A stretch of DNA of 64,000 nucleotides from Meconema thalassinum (GCA_946902985.2 OX336388.2:1698893978-1698957977), one strand, 5' to 3'. Positions 52,661 through 64,000 are shown, numbered from the stretch's first letter. Notes: generated from the sequence alone by a model not told the origin. Program-made: numbers and translations.

Positions 52661-55600
52661 TGTAACCGTAAGTTCGTTACTAAAAAAGGCAAGTAACTGT
52701 AATTTCGATACAAATTATGGCTGCTAACTGTAACTTCGATACTAATTATGACAGGTGACAGTAACTTCGATACTAATTATGACAGAAAACAGTAACGTCG
52801 ATACTTATTATGACAGGTAACAGTAACTTCTATAATAATTATGGCAGGTAACTGTAACTTCGATATAAATTAAGACAGTTAACTGTAACTTCGTTACTAA
52901 TTATGACAGGTAACTGTAATTTCGATACAAATTTTGGCAGGTAACTGTAACTACGATACTAATTATGACAAGTAACTATAACTTCGATACTAATTATGAC
53001 CGGTAACAGTAACTTCGATACTAATTATGACAGGAAACTGTAATTACGATACAAATTATAACAGGTAACTGTAACTTCGTTAATAATTATGACAAGTAAC
53101 TGTAATTTCGATACAAATTATGGCAGGTAACTGTAACTTCGTTACTAATTATGACAAGTAACTGTAATTTCGATACAAATTATGGCAGGTAACTGTAACT
53201 TCGATACTAATTATAACAGGTAACAGTAACTTCAATACTAATTATGACAGGAACTGTAATTACGATACAAATTATAACAGGTAACTGTAACTTCGTTAAT
53301 AATTATGACAGGTAACTGTAACTACGATACTAATTATGAAAGGTAACAGTAACTTCGATACTAATTATGACAGGTAATATTAACTTCGTTACTAATTATG
53401 ACAAGTAACTTTAATTTCGATACTAATTAAGGCAGGTAACTGTAACTCCGTTACTAATTATGACAAGTAACTGTAATTTCGATACAAATTATGGCAGGTA
53501 ACTGTAACTTCGATAATAAATATGACAGGTAACAGTACTTCGATACTAATTATGACAGGAAACTGTAATTACGATACAAATTATAGCAGGTAACTGTAAC
53601 ATCGTTAATAATTATGACAAGTAACTGTAATTTCGATACAAATTATGGCAGGCAACTGTAACTTCGATACTAAATATGGCAATTAACTCTAACTTCGTTA
53701 CTAATTATGACAAGTAACTTTAATTTTGATAAAAAGTATGGCAGGTAACTGTAACTTCGACAATAATTATGACAGGTAACTGTAACTTCGTTACTAATTA
53801 TGACAAGTAACAGTAACTTCGATACTAATTATGACAAGTAACATTAATTTCGATACTAATTATGGCAGTTAACAGTACCTTCGATACTAATTATGACAGA
53901 CAACTGTAACTTCGATACTAATTATGACAAGGAACTGTAATTTCGATACTAATTATGGCAGGTAATTGTAACTTCGTTACTAAGTATGACAAGTAACTGT
54001 AATTTCGATACAAATTATGGCAGGTAACTGTAATTTCGATACTAATTATGACAGGTAACAGTAACATCGATACTAATTATGACATGTAACAGTAACTTCG
54101 TTACTAAAAAAGGCAAGTAACTGTAATTTAGATACAAATTATGGCAGCTAACTGTAACTTCGATACTAATTATGACAGGTGACAGTAACTTCGTTACTAA
54201 TTATGACAGAAAACAGTAACTTCGATACTTATTATGACAGGTAACAGTAACTTCTATAATAATTATGGCAGGTAACTGTAACTTCGATACAAATTAAGAC
54301 AGTTAACTGTAACTTCGTTACTAATTATGACAGGTAACTGTAATTTCGATACAAACTTTGGCAGGTAACTGTAACTACGATACTAATTATGACAAGTAAC
54401 TATAACTTCGATACTAATTATGACAGGTAACAGTAACTTCGATACTAATTATGACAGGAAACTGTAATTACGATACAAATTATAACAGGTAACTGTAACT
54501 TCGTTAATAATTATGACAAGTAACTGTAATTTCGATACAAATTATGGCAGGTAACTGTAACTTCGTTACTAATTATGACAAGTAACTGTAATTTCGATAC
54601 AAATTATGGCAGGTAACTGTAACTTCGATACTAATTATGACAGGTAACAGTAACTTCAATACTAATTATGACAGGAACTGTAATTACGATACAAATTATA
54701 ACAGGTAACTGTAACTTCGTTAATAATTATGACAGGTAACTGTTACTTCGATACTAATTATGAAAAGAAACTCTAACTTCGTTACTATTTATGACAAGTA
54801 ACTGTAATTTTGATAAAAAATTATGGTAGGTAACTGTAACTTCGATACTAATTATGAAAGGTAACAGTAACTTCGATACTAATTATGACAGGTAATATTA
54901 ACTTCGTTACTAATTATGACAAGTAACTTTAATTTCGATACAAATTATGGCAGGTAACTGTAACTTCGTTACTAATTATGACAAGTAACTGTAAGTTCGA
55001 TACAAATTATGGCAGGTAACTGTAACTTCGATAATAAATATGACAGGTAACAGTAACTTCGATACTAATTATTACAGGAAACTGTAATTACGATACAAAT
55101 TATAACAGGTAACTGTAACTTCGTTAATAATTATGATAAGTAACTGTAATTTCGATACAAATTATGAAGTTAACAGTACCTTCGATACTAATTATGACAG
55201 GTAACTGTAACTTCGATACTAGTTATGACAAGGAACTGTAATTTCGATACAAATTGTGGCAGGTAACTGTAACTTTGATACTAATTTTGACAGGTAACAA
55301 TAACTTCGATACTAATTATGACAAGTAACTGTAGCTTCGTTACTAATTATGACAAGTAACTGTAATTTTGAAAAAAAAAATATGGCAGGTAACTGTAACT
55401 TCGATACTAATTATGACAGGTAACAGTAACTTCGATACTAATTATGACAGGTAACTGCAACTTCGTAACTAATTATGACAAGTAACTGTAATTTCGATAC
55501 TAATTATGGCAGGTAACTGTAACTTCGTTACTAATTATGACAAGTAACTGTAATTTCGATACAAATTATGGCAGGTAACTTAATTTCGTTACTAATTATG

Positions 55601-55665
55601 ACAGGTAACAGTAACTTCGATACTAATTATGACAAGTAACAGTAACTTCGTTACTAATTATGACA
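52661..55665 (+). repeat. 3.25-kb amplified unit D, copy 3 (3,005 bp)
   Basis: Markers: A-run 52682, CTCCG 53448, TAAGTATG 53982, second A-run 54106, GAAGTTAACAG 55166, A10 tract 55371-55380. The tract has one more A than in copy 2, which accounts for the change from 3,252 to 3,253 bp in spacings that cross it. Private differences: TATGACCGGTAAC near 52,998, CTAATTAAGGCAGG near 53,426, GGCAACTGTAAC near 53,652 and AAAAAGTATGGC near 53,732. Confidence 0.9.
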
Positions 55666-55913
55666 GGTAACCGTAAGTTCGTTACTAAAAAAGGCAAGTA
55701 ACTGTAATTTCGATACAAATTATGGCTGCTAACTGTAACTTCGATACTAATTATGACAGGTGACAGTAACTTCGATACTAATTATGACAGAAAACAGTAA
55801 CGTCGATACTTATTATGACAGGTAACAGTAACTTCTATAATAATTATGGCAGGTAACTGTAACTTCGATACAAATTAAGACAGTTAACTGTAACTTCGTT
55901 ACTAATTATGACA
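55666..55913 (+). repeat. Extra 8-monomer block X, third occurrence
   Basis: 248-bp block from GGTAACCG at 55666 to the next at 55914. It matches the two earlier extra X blocks, with A-runs at 55687 and 55935. Confidence 0.9.
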
Positions 55914-58900
55914 GGTAACCGTAAGTTCGTTACTAAAAAAGGCAAGTAACTGTAATTTCGATACAAATTATGGCTGCTAACTGTAACTTCGATACTAATT
56001 ATGACAGGTGACAGTAACTTCGATACTAATTATGACAGAAAACAGTAACGTCGATACTTATTATGACAGGTAACAGTAACTTCTATAATAATTATGGCAG
56101 GTAACTGTAACTTCGATACAAATTAAGACAGTTAACTGTAACTTCGTTACTAATTATGACAGGTAACTGTAATTTCGATACAAATTTTGGCAGGTAACTG
56201 TAACTACGATACTAATTATGACAAGTAACTATAACTTCGATACTAATTATGACAGGTAACAGTAACTTCGATACTAATTATGACAGGAAACTGTAATTAC
56301 GATACAAATTATAACAGGTAACTGTAACTTCGTTAATAATTATGACAAGTAACTGTAATTTCGATACAAATTATGGCAGGTAACTGTAACTTCGTTACTA
56401 ATTATGACAAGTAACTGTAATTTCGATACAAATTATGGCAGGTAACTGTAACTTCGATACTAATTATAACAGGTAACAGTAACTTCAATACTAATTATGA
56501 CAGGAACTGTAATTACGATACAAATTATAACAGGTAACTGTAACTTCGTTAATAATTATGACAGGTAACTGTAACTACGATACTAATTATGAAAGGTAAC
56601 AGTAACTTCGATACTAATTATGACAGGTAATATTAACTTCGTTACTTATTATGACAAGTAACTTTAATTTCGATACTAATTATGGCAGGTAACTGTAACT
56701 CCGTTACTAATTATGACAAGTAACTGTAATTTCGATACAAATTATGGCAGGTAACTGTAACTTCGATAATAAATATGACAGGTAACAGTACTTCGATACT
56801 AATTATGACAGGAAACTGTAATTACGATACAAATTATAGCAGGTAACTGTAACTTCGTTAATAATTATGACAAGTAACTGTAATTTCGATACAAATTATG
56901 GCAGGTAACTGTAACTTCGATACTAAATATGGCAATTAACTCTAACTTCGTTACTAATTATGACAAGTAACTTTAATTTTGATAAAAATTATGGCAGGTA
57001 ACTGTAACTTCGACAATAATTATGACAGGTAACTGTAACTTCGTTACTAATTATGACAAGTAACAGTAACTTCGATACTAATTATGACAAGTAACATTAA
57101 TTTCGATACTAATTATGGCAGTTAACAGTACCTTCGATACTAATTATGACAGACAACTGTAACTTCGATACTAATTATGACAAGGAACTGTAATTTCGAT
57201 ACTAATTATGGCAGGTAATTGTAACTTCGTTACTAAGTATGACAAGTAACTGTAATTTCGATACAAATTATGGCAGGTAACTGTAATTTCGATACTAATT
57301 ATGACAGGTAACAGTAACATCGATACTAATTATTACATGTAACAGTAACTTCGTTACTAAAAAAGGCAAGTAACTGTAATTTAGATACAAATTATGGCAG
57401 CTAACTGTAACTTCGATACTAATTATGACAGGTGACAGTAACTTCGTTACTAATTATGACAGAAAACAGTAACTTCGATACTTATTATGACAGGTAACAG
57501 TAACTTCTATAATAATTATGGCAGGTAACTGTAACTTCGATACAAATTAAGACAGTTAACTGTAACTTCGTTACTAATTATGACAGGTAACTGTAATTTC
57601 GATACAAACTTTGGCAGGTAACTGTAACTACGATACTAATTATGACAAGTAACTATAACTTCGATACTAATTATGACAGGTAACAGTAACTTCGATACTA
57701 ATTATGACAGGAAACTGTAATTACGATACAAATTATAACAGGTAACTGTAACTTCGTTAATAATTATGACAAGTAACTGTAATTTCGATACAAATTATGG
57801 CAGGTAACTGTAACTTCGTTACTAATTATGACAAGTAACTGTAATTTCGATACAAATTATGGCAGGTAACTGTAACTTCGATACTAATTATGACAGGTAA
57901 CAGTAACTTCAATACTAATTATGACAGGAACTGTAATTACGATACAAATTATAACAGGTAACTGTAACTTCGTTAATAATTATGACAGGTAACTGTTACT
58001 TCGATACTAATTATGAAAAGAAACTCTAACTTCGTTACTATTTATGACAAGTAACTGTAATTTTGATAAAAAATTATGGTAGGTAACTGTAACTTCGATA
58101 CTAATTATGAAAGGTAACAGTAACTTCGATACTAATTATGACAGGTAATATTAACTTCGTTACTAATTATGACAAGTAACTTTAATTTCGATACAAATTA
58201 TGGCAGGTAACTGTAACTTCGTCACTAATTATGACAAGTAACTGTAATTTCGATACAAATTATGGCAGGTAACTGTAACTTCGATAATAAATATGACAGG
58301 TAACAGTAACTTCGATACTAATTATTACAGGAAACTGTAATTACGATACAAATTATAACAGGTAACTGTAACTTCGTTAATAATTATGATAGGTAACTGT
58401 AATTTCGATACAAATTATGAAGTTAACAGTACCTTCGATACTAATTATGACAGGTAACTGTAACTTCGATACTAGTTATGACAAGGAACTGTAATTTCGA
58501 TACAAATTGTGGCAGGTAACTGTAACTTTGATACTAATTTTGACAGGTAACAATAACTTCGATACTAATTATGACAAGTAACTGTAGCTTCGTTACTAAT
58601 TATGACAAGTAACTGTAATTTTGAAAAAAAAATATGGCAGGTAACTGTAACTTCGATACTAATTATGACAGGTAACAGTAACTTCGATACTAATTATGAC
58701 AGGTAACTGCAACTTCGTAACTAATTATGACAAGTAACTGTAATTTCGATACTAATTATGGCAGGTAACTGTAACTTCGTTACTAATTATGACAAGTAAC
58801 TGTAATTTCGATACAAATTATGGCAGGTAACTTAATTTCGTTACTAATTATGACAGGTAACAGTAACTTCGATACTAATTATGACAAGTAACAGTAACTT

Positions 58901-58915
58901 CGTTACTAATTATGA
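55914..58915 (+). repeat. 3.25-kb amplified unit D, copy 4
   Basis: Markers: A-run 55935, CTCCG 56700, TAAGTATG 57235, second A-run 57359, GAAGTTAACAG 58419 (preceded by TATGATAGG instead of TATGATAAG), A9 tract 58624-58632. Where copies 1-3 pass into GGTAACCG, this one continues TATGACAAGTAACTG, then GGCATGTAACTG and CTGATTATG, which is ordinary beta. That fixes 58.9 kb as the right end of the amplified array. Confidence 0.88.
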
Positions 58916-59960
58916 CAAGTAACTGTAATTTCGATACAAATTATGGCATGTAACTGTAACTTCGCTACTGATTATGACAGGTAACAGTAACTTCGATACT
59001 AATTATGACAGAAAACAGTTACTTCGATACTAATTATGACAGGTAACAGTAACATCGATAATAATTATGGCAGGAAACTGTAACTTCGATACTAATTATG
59101 ACAAGTAACTGTAATTTCGATAAAAAAATTATGGCAGGTAACTGTAACTACGTTACTAATTATGACAAGTAACTGTAATTTCGATACAAATTATGGCAGG
59201 TAACTGTAACTTCGATAGTCATTATGACAGGTAACATTAACTTCGATACTAATTATGACAAGTAATTGTTACTTCGATACTAGTTATGACAGGTTACTGT
59301 AACGTCGTTACTAATTATGACAAGTAACTGTGATTTCGATACAAATTATGGCAGGTAACTGTAACTTCGATACTAATTATGACACGTAGCAGTAACTTCG
59401 ATACTAATTATGACACGTAACTGTAACTACGATACTAATTATGACAGGTAACTGTAACATCGATACTTATTACGACAATTAACTCTAACTTCGTTACTAA
59501 TTATGACAAGTAACTGTAATTTTGATTAAAAATTATGGCAGGTAACTGTAACTTCGATACTCATTATGACAGGTAACATTAACTTCGATACAAATAATGA
59601 CAAGTAACTGTTACTTCGATACTAATTATGACAGGTAACTGTAACGTCGTTACTAATTATGACAAGTAACTGTGATTTCGATACAAATTATGACAGGTAA
59701 CAGTAACTTCGATAATAATTATGACAAGTAACTGTAATTTCGATACAAATTATAGCAGGTAACTGTAATTTCGATACTAATTATGACAGGTAACAGTAAC
59801 TTCGATACTAATTATGACAAGTAACTGTAACTTCGATACTAATTATGACAGGTAACCGTAAGTTCGTTACTAATTATGGCAAGTAACTGTAATTTCGATA
59901 CAAATTATGGCAGGTAATTGTAATTTCGATACTAATTGTGACAGGTAACAGTTACTTCGA
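58916..59960 (+). repeat. Module beta, continuous with unit D copy 4
   Basis: Beta order is intact: GGCATGTAACTG, CTGATTATG, ACAGAAAACAGTTAC, GGCAGGAAACTG, a short A tract before TTATGG, GATAGTCATT, ACTAGTTATG, ACTGTGATTTCG, GTAGCAG (here GACACGTAGCAG near 59,381), TTATTACGACAATTAAC, TTGATTAAAAATT, ACTCATTATG, TATAGCAGG, AACCGTAAGTTCG near 59,855 and AATTGTGACAGG. This is the copy most like the beta patch at 46.0-46.2 kb. Confidence 0.85.
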
Positions 59961-62480
59961 TACTAATTTTGGCAGGTAACTGTAACTACGATACTAATTA
60001 TGACAAGTAACTATAACCTCGATACTAATTATGACAGGTAACAGTAACTTCGATACTAATTATGACAGGAAACTGTAATTACGATACAAATTATAACAGG
60101 TAACTGTAACTTCGTTAATAATTATGACAAGTAACTGTAACTTCGATACTAATTATGACAGGTAACTGTAAGTTCGTTACTAATTATGGCAAGTAACTGT
60201 AATTTCGATACAAATTATGGCAGGTAATTGTAATTTCGATACTAATTGTGACAGGTAACAGTTACTTCGATACTAATTATGACAATTAACAGTAACATCG
60301 ATACTAATTATGACAAGTAACTGTAACTTCGATACTAATTATGACAGGTAACTGTAACTTCGTTACTAATTATGACAGGTAACTGTAATTTCGATACAAA
60401 TTTTGGCAGGTAACTGTAACTTCGATACTAATTATGACAGGTAACAGTAACTTCGATACTAATTATGACAAGTAACTGTAACTTCGATACTAATTATGAC
60501 AAGTAACTCTAACTTCAATACTAATTATGACAGGTAACTGTAACTTCGTTACTAATTATGGTAAGTAACTGTAATTTCGATACAAATTATGGCAGGTAAT
60601 AGTAATTTCGATACTAATTGTTACAGGTAACAGTAACTTCGATACAAATTATGACAGGTAACTGTAACATCGATACTAATTATGACAGGTAACAGTAACT
60701 TCGTTACTAATTATGACAGGAAACTGTAATTTCGATACAAATTATAACAGGTAACTGTAACTTCGTTAATAGTTATGACAAGTAACTGTAATTTCGACAC
60801 AAATTATGGCAGGTAACTGTAACTTCGATACTAAATATGACAATTAACTCTAACTTCGTTATTGATTATGACAAGTAACTGTAATTTTGATAAAAATTAT
60901 GGCAGGTAACTGTAACTTCGATACTAATTATGACAGGTAACAGTAACTTCGATACTAATAATGACAGGTAACATTAACTTCGTTACTAATTATGACAAGT
61001 AACATTAATTTCGATACTAATTATGGCAGGTAACTGTAACATCGATACTAATTATGACAGGTAACAGTAACTTCGTTACTAATTATGACAGGAAACTGTA
61101 ATTTCGATACAAATTATAACAGGTAACTGTAACTTCGTTAATAATTATGACAAGTAACTGTAATTTCGATACAAATTATGGCAGGTAACTGTAACTTCGA
61201 TACTAAATATGACAATTAACTCTAACTTCGTTACTAATTATGACAAGTAACTTTAATTTTGATAAAAATTATGGCAGGTAACTGTAACTTCGACACTAAT
61301 TATGACAGGTAACTGTAACTTCGTTACTAATTATGACAAGTAACAGTAACTTCGATACTAATTATGACAAGTAACATTAATTTCGATACTAATTTTGGCA
61401 GTTAACAGTACCTTCGATACTAATTATGACAGATAACTGTAACTTCGATACTAATTATGACAAGGAACTGTAATTTCGATACTAATTATGGCAGGTAATT
61501 CTAACTTCGTTACTAATTATGACAAGTAACTGTAATTTCGATACAAATTATGGCAGGTAACTGTAATTTCGATACTAATTATGACAGGTAACAGTAACTT
61601 CGATACTAATTATGACATATAACAGTAACTTCGTTACTAAAAAAGGCAAGTAACTGTAATTTCGATACAAATTATGGCAGCTAACTGTAACTTCGATACT
61701 AATTATGACAGGTGACAGTAACTTCGATACTAATTATGACAGAAAACAGTAACGTCGATACTTATTATGACAGGTAACAGTAACTTCTATAATAATTATG
61801 GCAGGTAACTGTAACTTCGATACAAATTAAGACAGTTAACTGTAACTTCGTTACCAATTATGACAGGTAACTGTAATTTCGATACAAATTTTGGCAGGTA
61901 ACTGTAACTACGATACTAATTATGACAAGTAACTATAACTTCGATACTAATTATGACAGGTAACAGTAACTTCGATACTAATTATGACAGGAAACTGTAA
62001 TTACGATACAAATTATAACAGGTAACTGTAACTTCGTTAATAATTATGACAAGTAACTGTAATTTCGATACAAATTATGGCAGGTAACTGTAACTTCGTT
62101 ACTAATTATGACAAGTAACTGTAATTTCGATACAAATTATGGCAGGTAACTGTAACTTCGATACTAATTATAACAGGTAACAGTAACTTCAATACTAATT
62201 ATGACAGGAACTGTAATTACATTCAAATTATAACAGGTAACTGTAACTTCGTTAATAATTATGACAGGTAACTGTTACTTCGATACTAATTATGAAAAGA
62301 AACTCTAACTTCGTTACTATTTATGACAAGTAACTGTAATTTTGATAAAAAATTATGGTAGGTAACTGTAACTTCGATACTAATTATGAAAGGTAACAGT
62401 AACTTCGATACTAATTATGACAGGTAATATTAACTTCGTTACTAATTATGACAAGTAACTTTAATTTCGATACAAATTAT
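59961..62480 (+). repeat. Module alpha, rightmost copy
   Basis: Alpha enters at CTAATTTTGGCAGG with CTACGATAC. It passes GTAAGTTCG, AATTGTTACAGG and TTGATAAAAATT to the start motif at 60962, the A-run at 61639, GACAGGAACTG and TATGAAAAGAAACTC. Private changes include GTTATTGATTATG near 60,861, TAATTCTAACTTCG near 61,497, GACATATAACAG near 61,615 and ATTACATTCAAATT near 62,217. Beta begins again about 62.48 kb. Confidence 0.82.
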
Positions 62481-64000
62481 GGCAGGTAACTGTAACTTCG
62501 TTACTAATTATGACAAGTAACTGTAATTTCGATACAAATTATGGCAGGTAACTGTAACTTCGATAATAAATATGACAGGTAACAGTAACTTCGATACTAA
62601 TTATTACAGGAAACTGTAATTACGATACAAATTATCACAGGTAACTGTAACTTCGTTAATAATTATGATAAGTAACTGTAATTTCGATACAAATTATGAA
62701 GTTAACAGTACCTTCGATACTAATTATGACAGGTAACTGTAACTTCGATACTAGTTATGACAAGGAACTGTAATTTCGATACAAATTGTGGCAGGTAACT
62801 GTAACTTTGATACTAATTTTGACAGGTAACAATAACTTCGATACTAATTATGACAAGTAACTGTAGCTTCGTTACTAATTATGACAAGTAACTGTAATTT
62901 TGAAAAAAATATATGGCAGGTAACTGTAACTTCGATACTAATTATGACAGGTAACAGTAACTTCGATACTAATTATGACAGGTAACTGCAACTTCGTAAC
63001 TAATTATGACAAGTAACTGTAATTTCGATACTAATTATGGCAGGTAACTGTAACTTCGTTACTAATTATGACAAGTAACTGTAATTTCGATACAAATTAT
63101 GGCAGGTAACTTAATTTCGTTACTAATTATGACAGGTAACAGTAACTTCGATACTAATTATGACAAGTAACAGTAACTTCGTTACTAATTATGACAAGTA
63201 ACTGTAATTTCGATACAAATTATGGCATGTAACTGTAACTTCGATACTGATTATGACAGGTAACAGTAACTTCGATACTAATTATGACAGAAAACAGTTA
63301 CTTCGATACTAATTATGACAGGTAACATCGATAATAATTTTGGCAGGAAACTGTAACTTCGATACTAATTATGACAAGTAACTGTAATTTCGATAAAAAA
63401 AATTATGGCAGGTAACTGTAACTACGTTACTAATTATGACAAGTAACTGTAATTTCGATACAAATTATGGCAGGTAACTGTAACTTCGATACTAATTATG
63501 ACAGGTAGCAGTAACTTCGATACTAATCATGACACGTAACTGTAACTACGATACTAATTATGACAGGTAACTGTAACATCGATACTTATTACGACAATTA
63601 ACTCTAACTTCGTTACTAATTATGACAAGTAACTGTAATTTTGATTAAAAATTATGGCAGGTAACTGTAACTTCGATACTCATTATGACAGGTAACATTA
63701 ACTTCGATACAAATTATGACAAGTAACTGTTACTTCGATACTAATTATGACAGGTAACTGTAACGTCGTTACTAATTATGACAAGTAACTGTGATTTCGA
63801 TACAAATTATGGCAGGTAACTGTAACTTCGATACTAATTATGACAGGTAGCAGTAACTTCGATACTAATCATGACACGTAACTGTAACTACGATACTAAT
63901 TATGACAGGTAACTGTAACATCGATACTTATTACGACAATTAACTCTAACTTCGTTACTAATTATGACAAGTAACTGTAATTTTGATTAAAAATTATGGC
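62481..64000 (+). repeat. Module beta, running off the right edge
   Basis: Beta markers GAAGTTAACAG (62698), a shortened A7 tract (62903-62909), GTAACTTAATTTCG, CTGATTATG and GGCAGGAAACTG appear in the usual order. Near 63,320 one half-monomer is missing (GGTAACATCGATAATAATTTTGG). Near 63,490 GATACTAATTATGACAGGTAGCAG replaces the expected GATAGTCATT part, so several beta monomers are skipped. The remainder is the 11-monomer duplication listed separately. Confidence 0.82.
63504..64000 (+). repeat. 11-monomer tandem duplication at the right edge (342-bp period)
   Basis: GGTAGCAGTAACTTCG followed by TAATCATGACACG occurs at 63504 and 63846, 342 bp apart. That is 11 monomers, one of them 32 bp because of TTTTGATTAAAAATT. 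Both copies then run AACATCGATACTTATTACG, AATTAACTCTAAC and TTGATTAAAAATTATGGC. TAATCATGACACG is not seen in other beta copies (they have TAATTATGACACG or TAATTAGGACACG), so the duplication is local and recent. The window ends inside the second copy. Confidence 0.87.

Larger units (their letters stand above)
1..64000 (+). repeat. 31-bp satellite DNA array filling the window
   Basis: Tandem array with a 31-bp step throughout: successive TGACAGG-type monomer starts fall at 1, 32, 63, 94, 125, 156, 187 and so on, about 2,060 monomers in all. The usual monomer starts TGACAGGTAACTG, continues CTTCGATAC and ends TAATTA. Frequent variants are TGACAAG, TGGCAGG and TAACAGG at the start; AACAGTAAC or AACATTAAC for AACTGTAAC; AATTTCG for AACTTCG; GTTAC for GATAC; CAAATTA for CTAATTA. 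All monomers point the same way. Consensus G+C is about 32 %. No open frame longer than roughly 100 bp can exist on either strand, because each monomer carries stops and 31 shifts the frame. No transposon, gene or unique spacer interrupts it. By analogy with eukaryotic satellites it is probably centromeric or heterochromatic, but nothing in the window proves the location or species. Confidence 0.98.

Noticed and set aside
8267..62909. A tracts as poly-A tails of inserted retroelements
   Set aside because: The tracts are 7-10 A, lie inside monomers in register, are flanked on both sides by satellite, and recur at HOR spacing. There is no inserted body or target-site duplication.
1..64000. CRISPR array (short repeats at regular spacing)
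   Set aside because: There are no unique spacers. The full 31-bp period is the same sequence family throughout, with no repeat/spacer division, leader or cas genes.
1..64000. Short open frames such as ATGGCAGGTAAC... (13 codons before TAA)
   Set aside because: They arise in every GGCAGG monomer from the same bases, end within about 42 bp, and have no longer partner. The repeat has stops in every frame on both strands, so no coding use is supported.
1..64000. CENP-B box from the TTCG in each monomer
   Set aside because: The box needs TTCG, then an A five bases after it, then CGGG. Here the base after TTCGATAC or TTCGTTAC is T and no CGGG follows at the right distance. Chance CGGG at about 24,938 and 41,062 is not in the right spacing.
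1..64000. Telomeric or subtelomeric simple repeat
   Set aside because: No TTAGGG, TTAGG, TTTAGGG or similar short repeat is present; the unit is 31 bp with higher-order organisation.
36000..64000. Origin of replication or promoter from AT-rich TAATTATGACA motifs
   Set aside because: TTGACA/TATAAT-like or AT-rich matches occur in every monomer by composition; none stands out from the array and no transcript unit is next to it.

Overview
The whole 64 kb window is one uninterrupted array of an AT-rich satellite with a 31-bp monomer, about 2,060 monomers end to end and all in the same orientation. The typical monomer opens with TGACAGGTAACTG, has CTTCGATAC or CTTCGTTAC in the middle and ends in TAATTA (10 G/C in 31 positions, about 32 %). 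I see no gene, RNA gene, transposon, inverted segment or unique sequence. Stop codons (TAA, TGA on +; TAA, TAG on -) occur in every monomer, and 31 is not a multiple of 3, so every frame on both strands is closed within roughly 100 bp. Long homogenised satellite of this kind is typical of eukaryotic centromeric, pericentromeric or other heterochromatin. The sequence does not let me name the species or clade, and I do not recognise the monomer as a published family.

Variant monomers form higher-order repeats (HORs). Two modules can be told apart. Module alpha has a full length of 2,542 bp (82 monomers) and carries a diverged cluster: a monomer ending CTAAAAAAGGC, then GGCAGCTAAC, GGTGACAG, ACAGAAAACAG, CTTCTATAATAAT and AATTAAGACAG. 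Module beta carries ATGAAGTTAACAG, TGAAAAAAAAA tracts, GATAGTCATT, ACTGTGATTTCG, GGTAGCAG and TTGATTAAAAATT.

Layout: 1-4,698 is two copies of alpha, identical at every variant I checked. 4,992-8,740 holds progressively shortened alpha copies with small local duplications. 8,740-15,500 is a 3,381-bp alpha+beta unit in two copies. 13.29-22.40 kb is a 4.18-kb segment present twice at an offset of 4,931 bp. 22.4-24.9 kb is alpha. 24.9-30.35 kb is a 3,010-bp unit in tandem. 30.35-36.57 kb is a mosaic of beta and alpha. 36.57-45.5 kb is a 4,463-bp unit twice in tandem. 46.18-58.9 kb is a about 3.25-kb unit amplified to four copies, with an 8-monomer (248-bp) duplication at each internal junction. 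58.9-64.0 kb is beta, alpha, then beta, with an 11-monomer duplication running off the right edge.

Almost every offset is a multiple of 31 bp give or take a few single-base indels, and module switches occur in register inside shared monomers. This is what repeated unequal exchange or conversion between homologous monomers would produce. Recurrent sequence properties that could matter for function are one CpG per monomer, a short GTAAC/GTTAC dyad, and AACNG (Myb-type) cores spaced about three helical turns apart.
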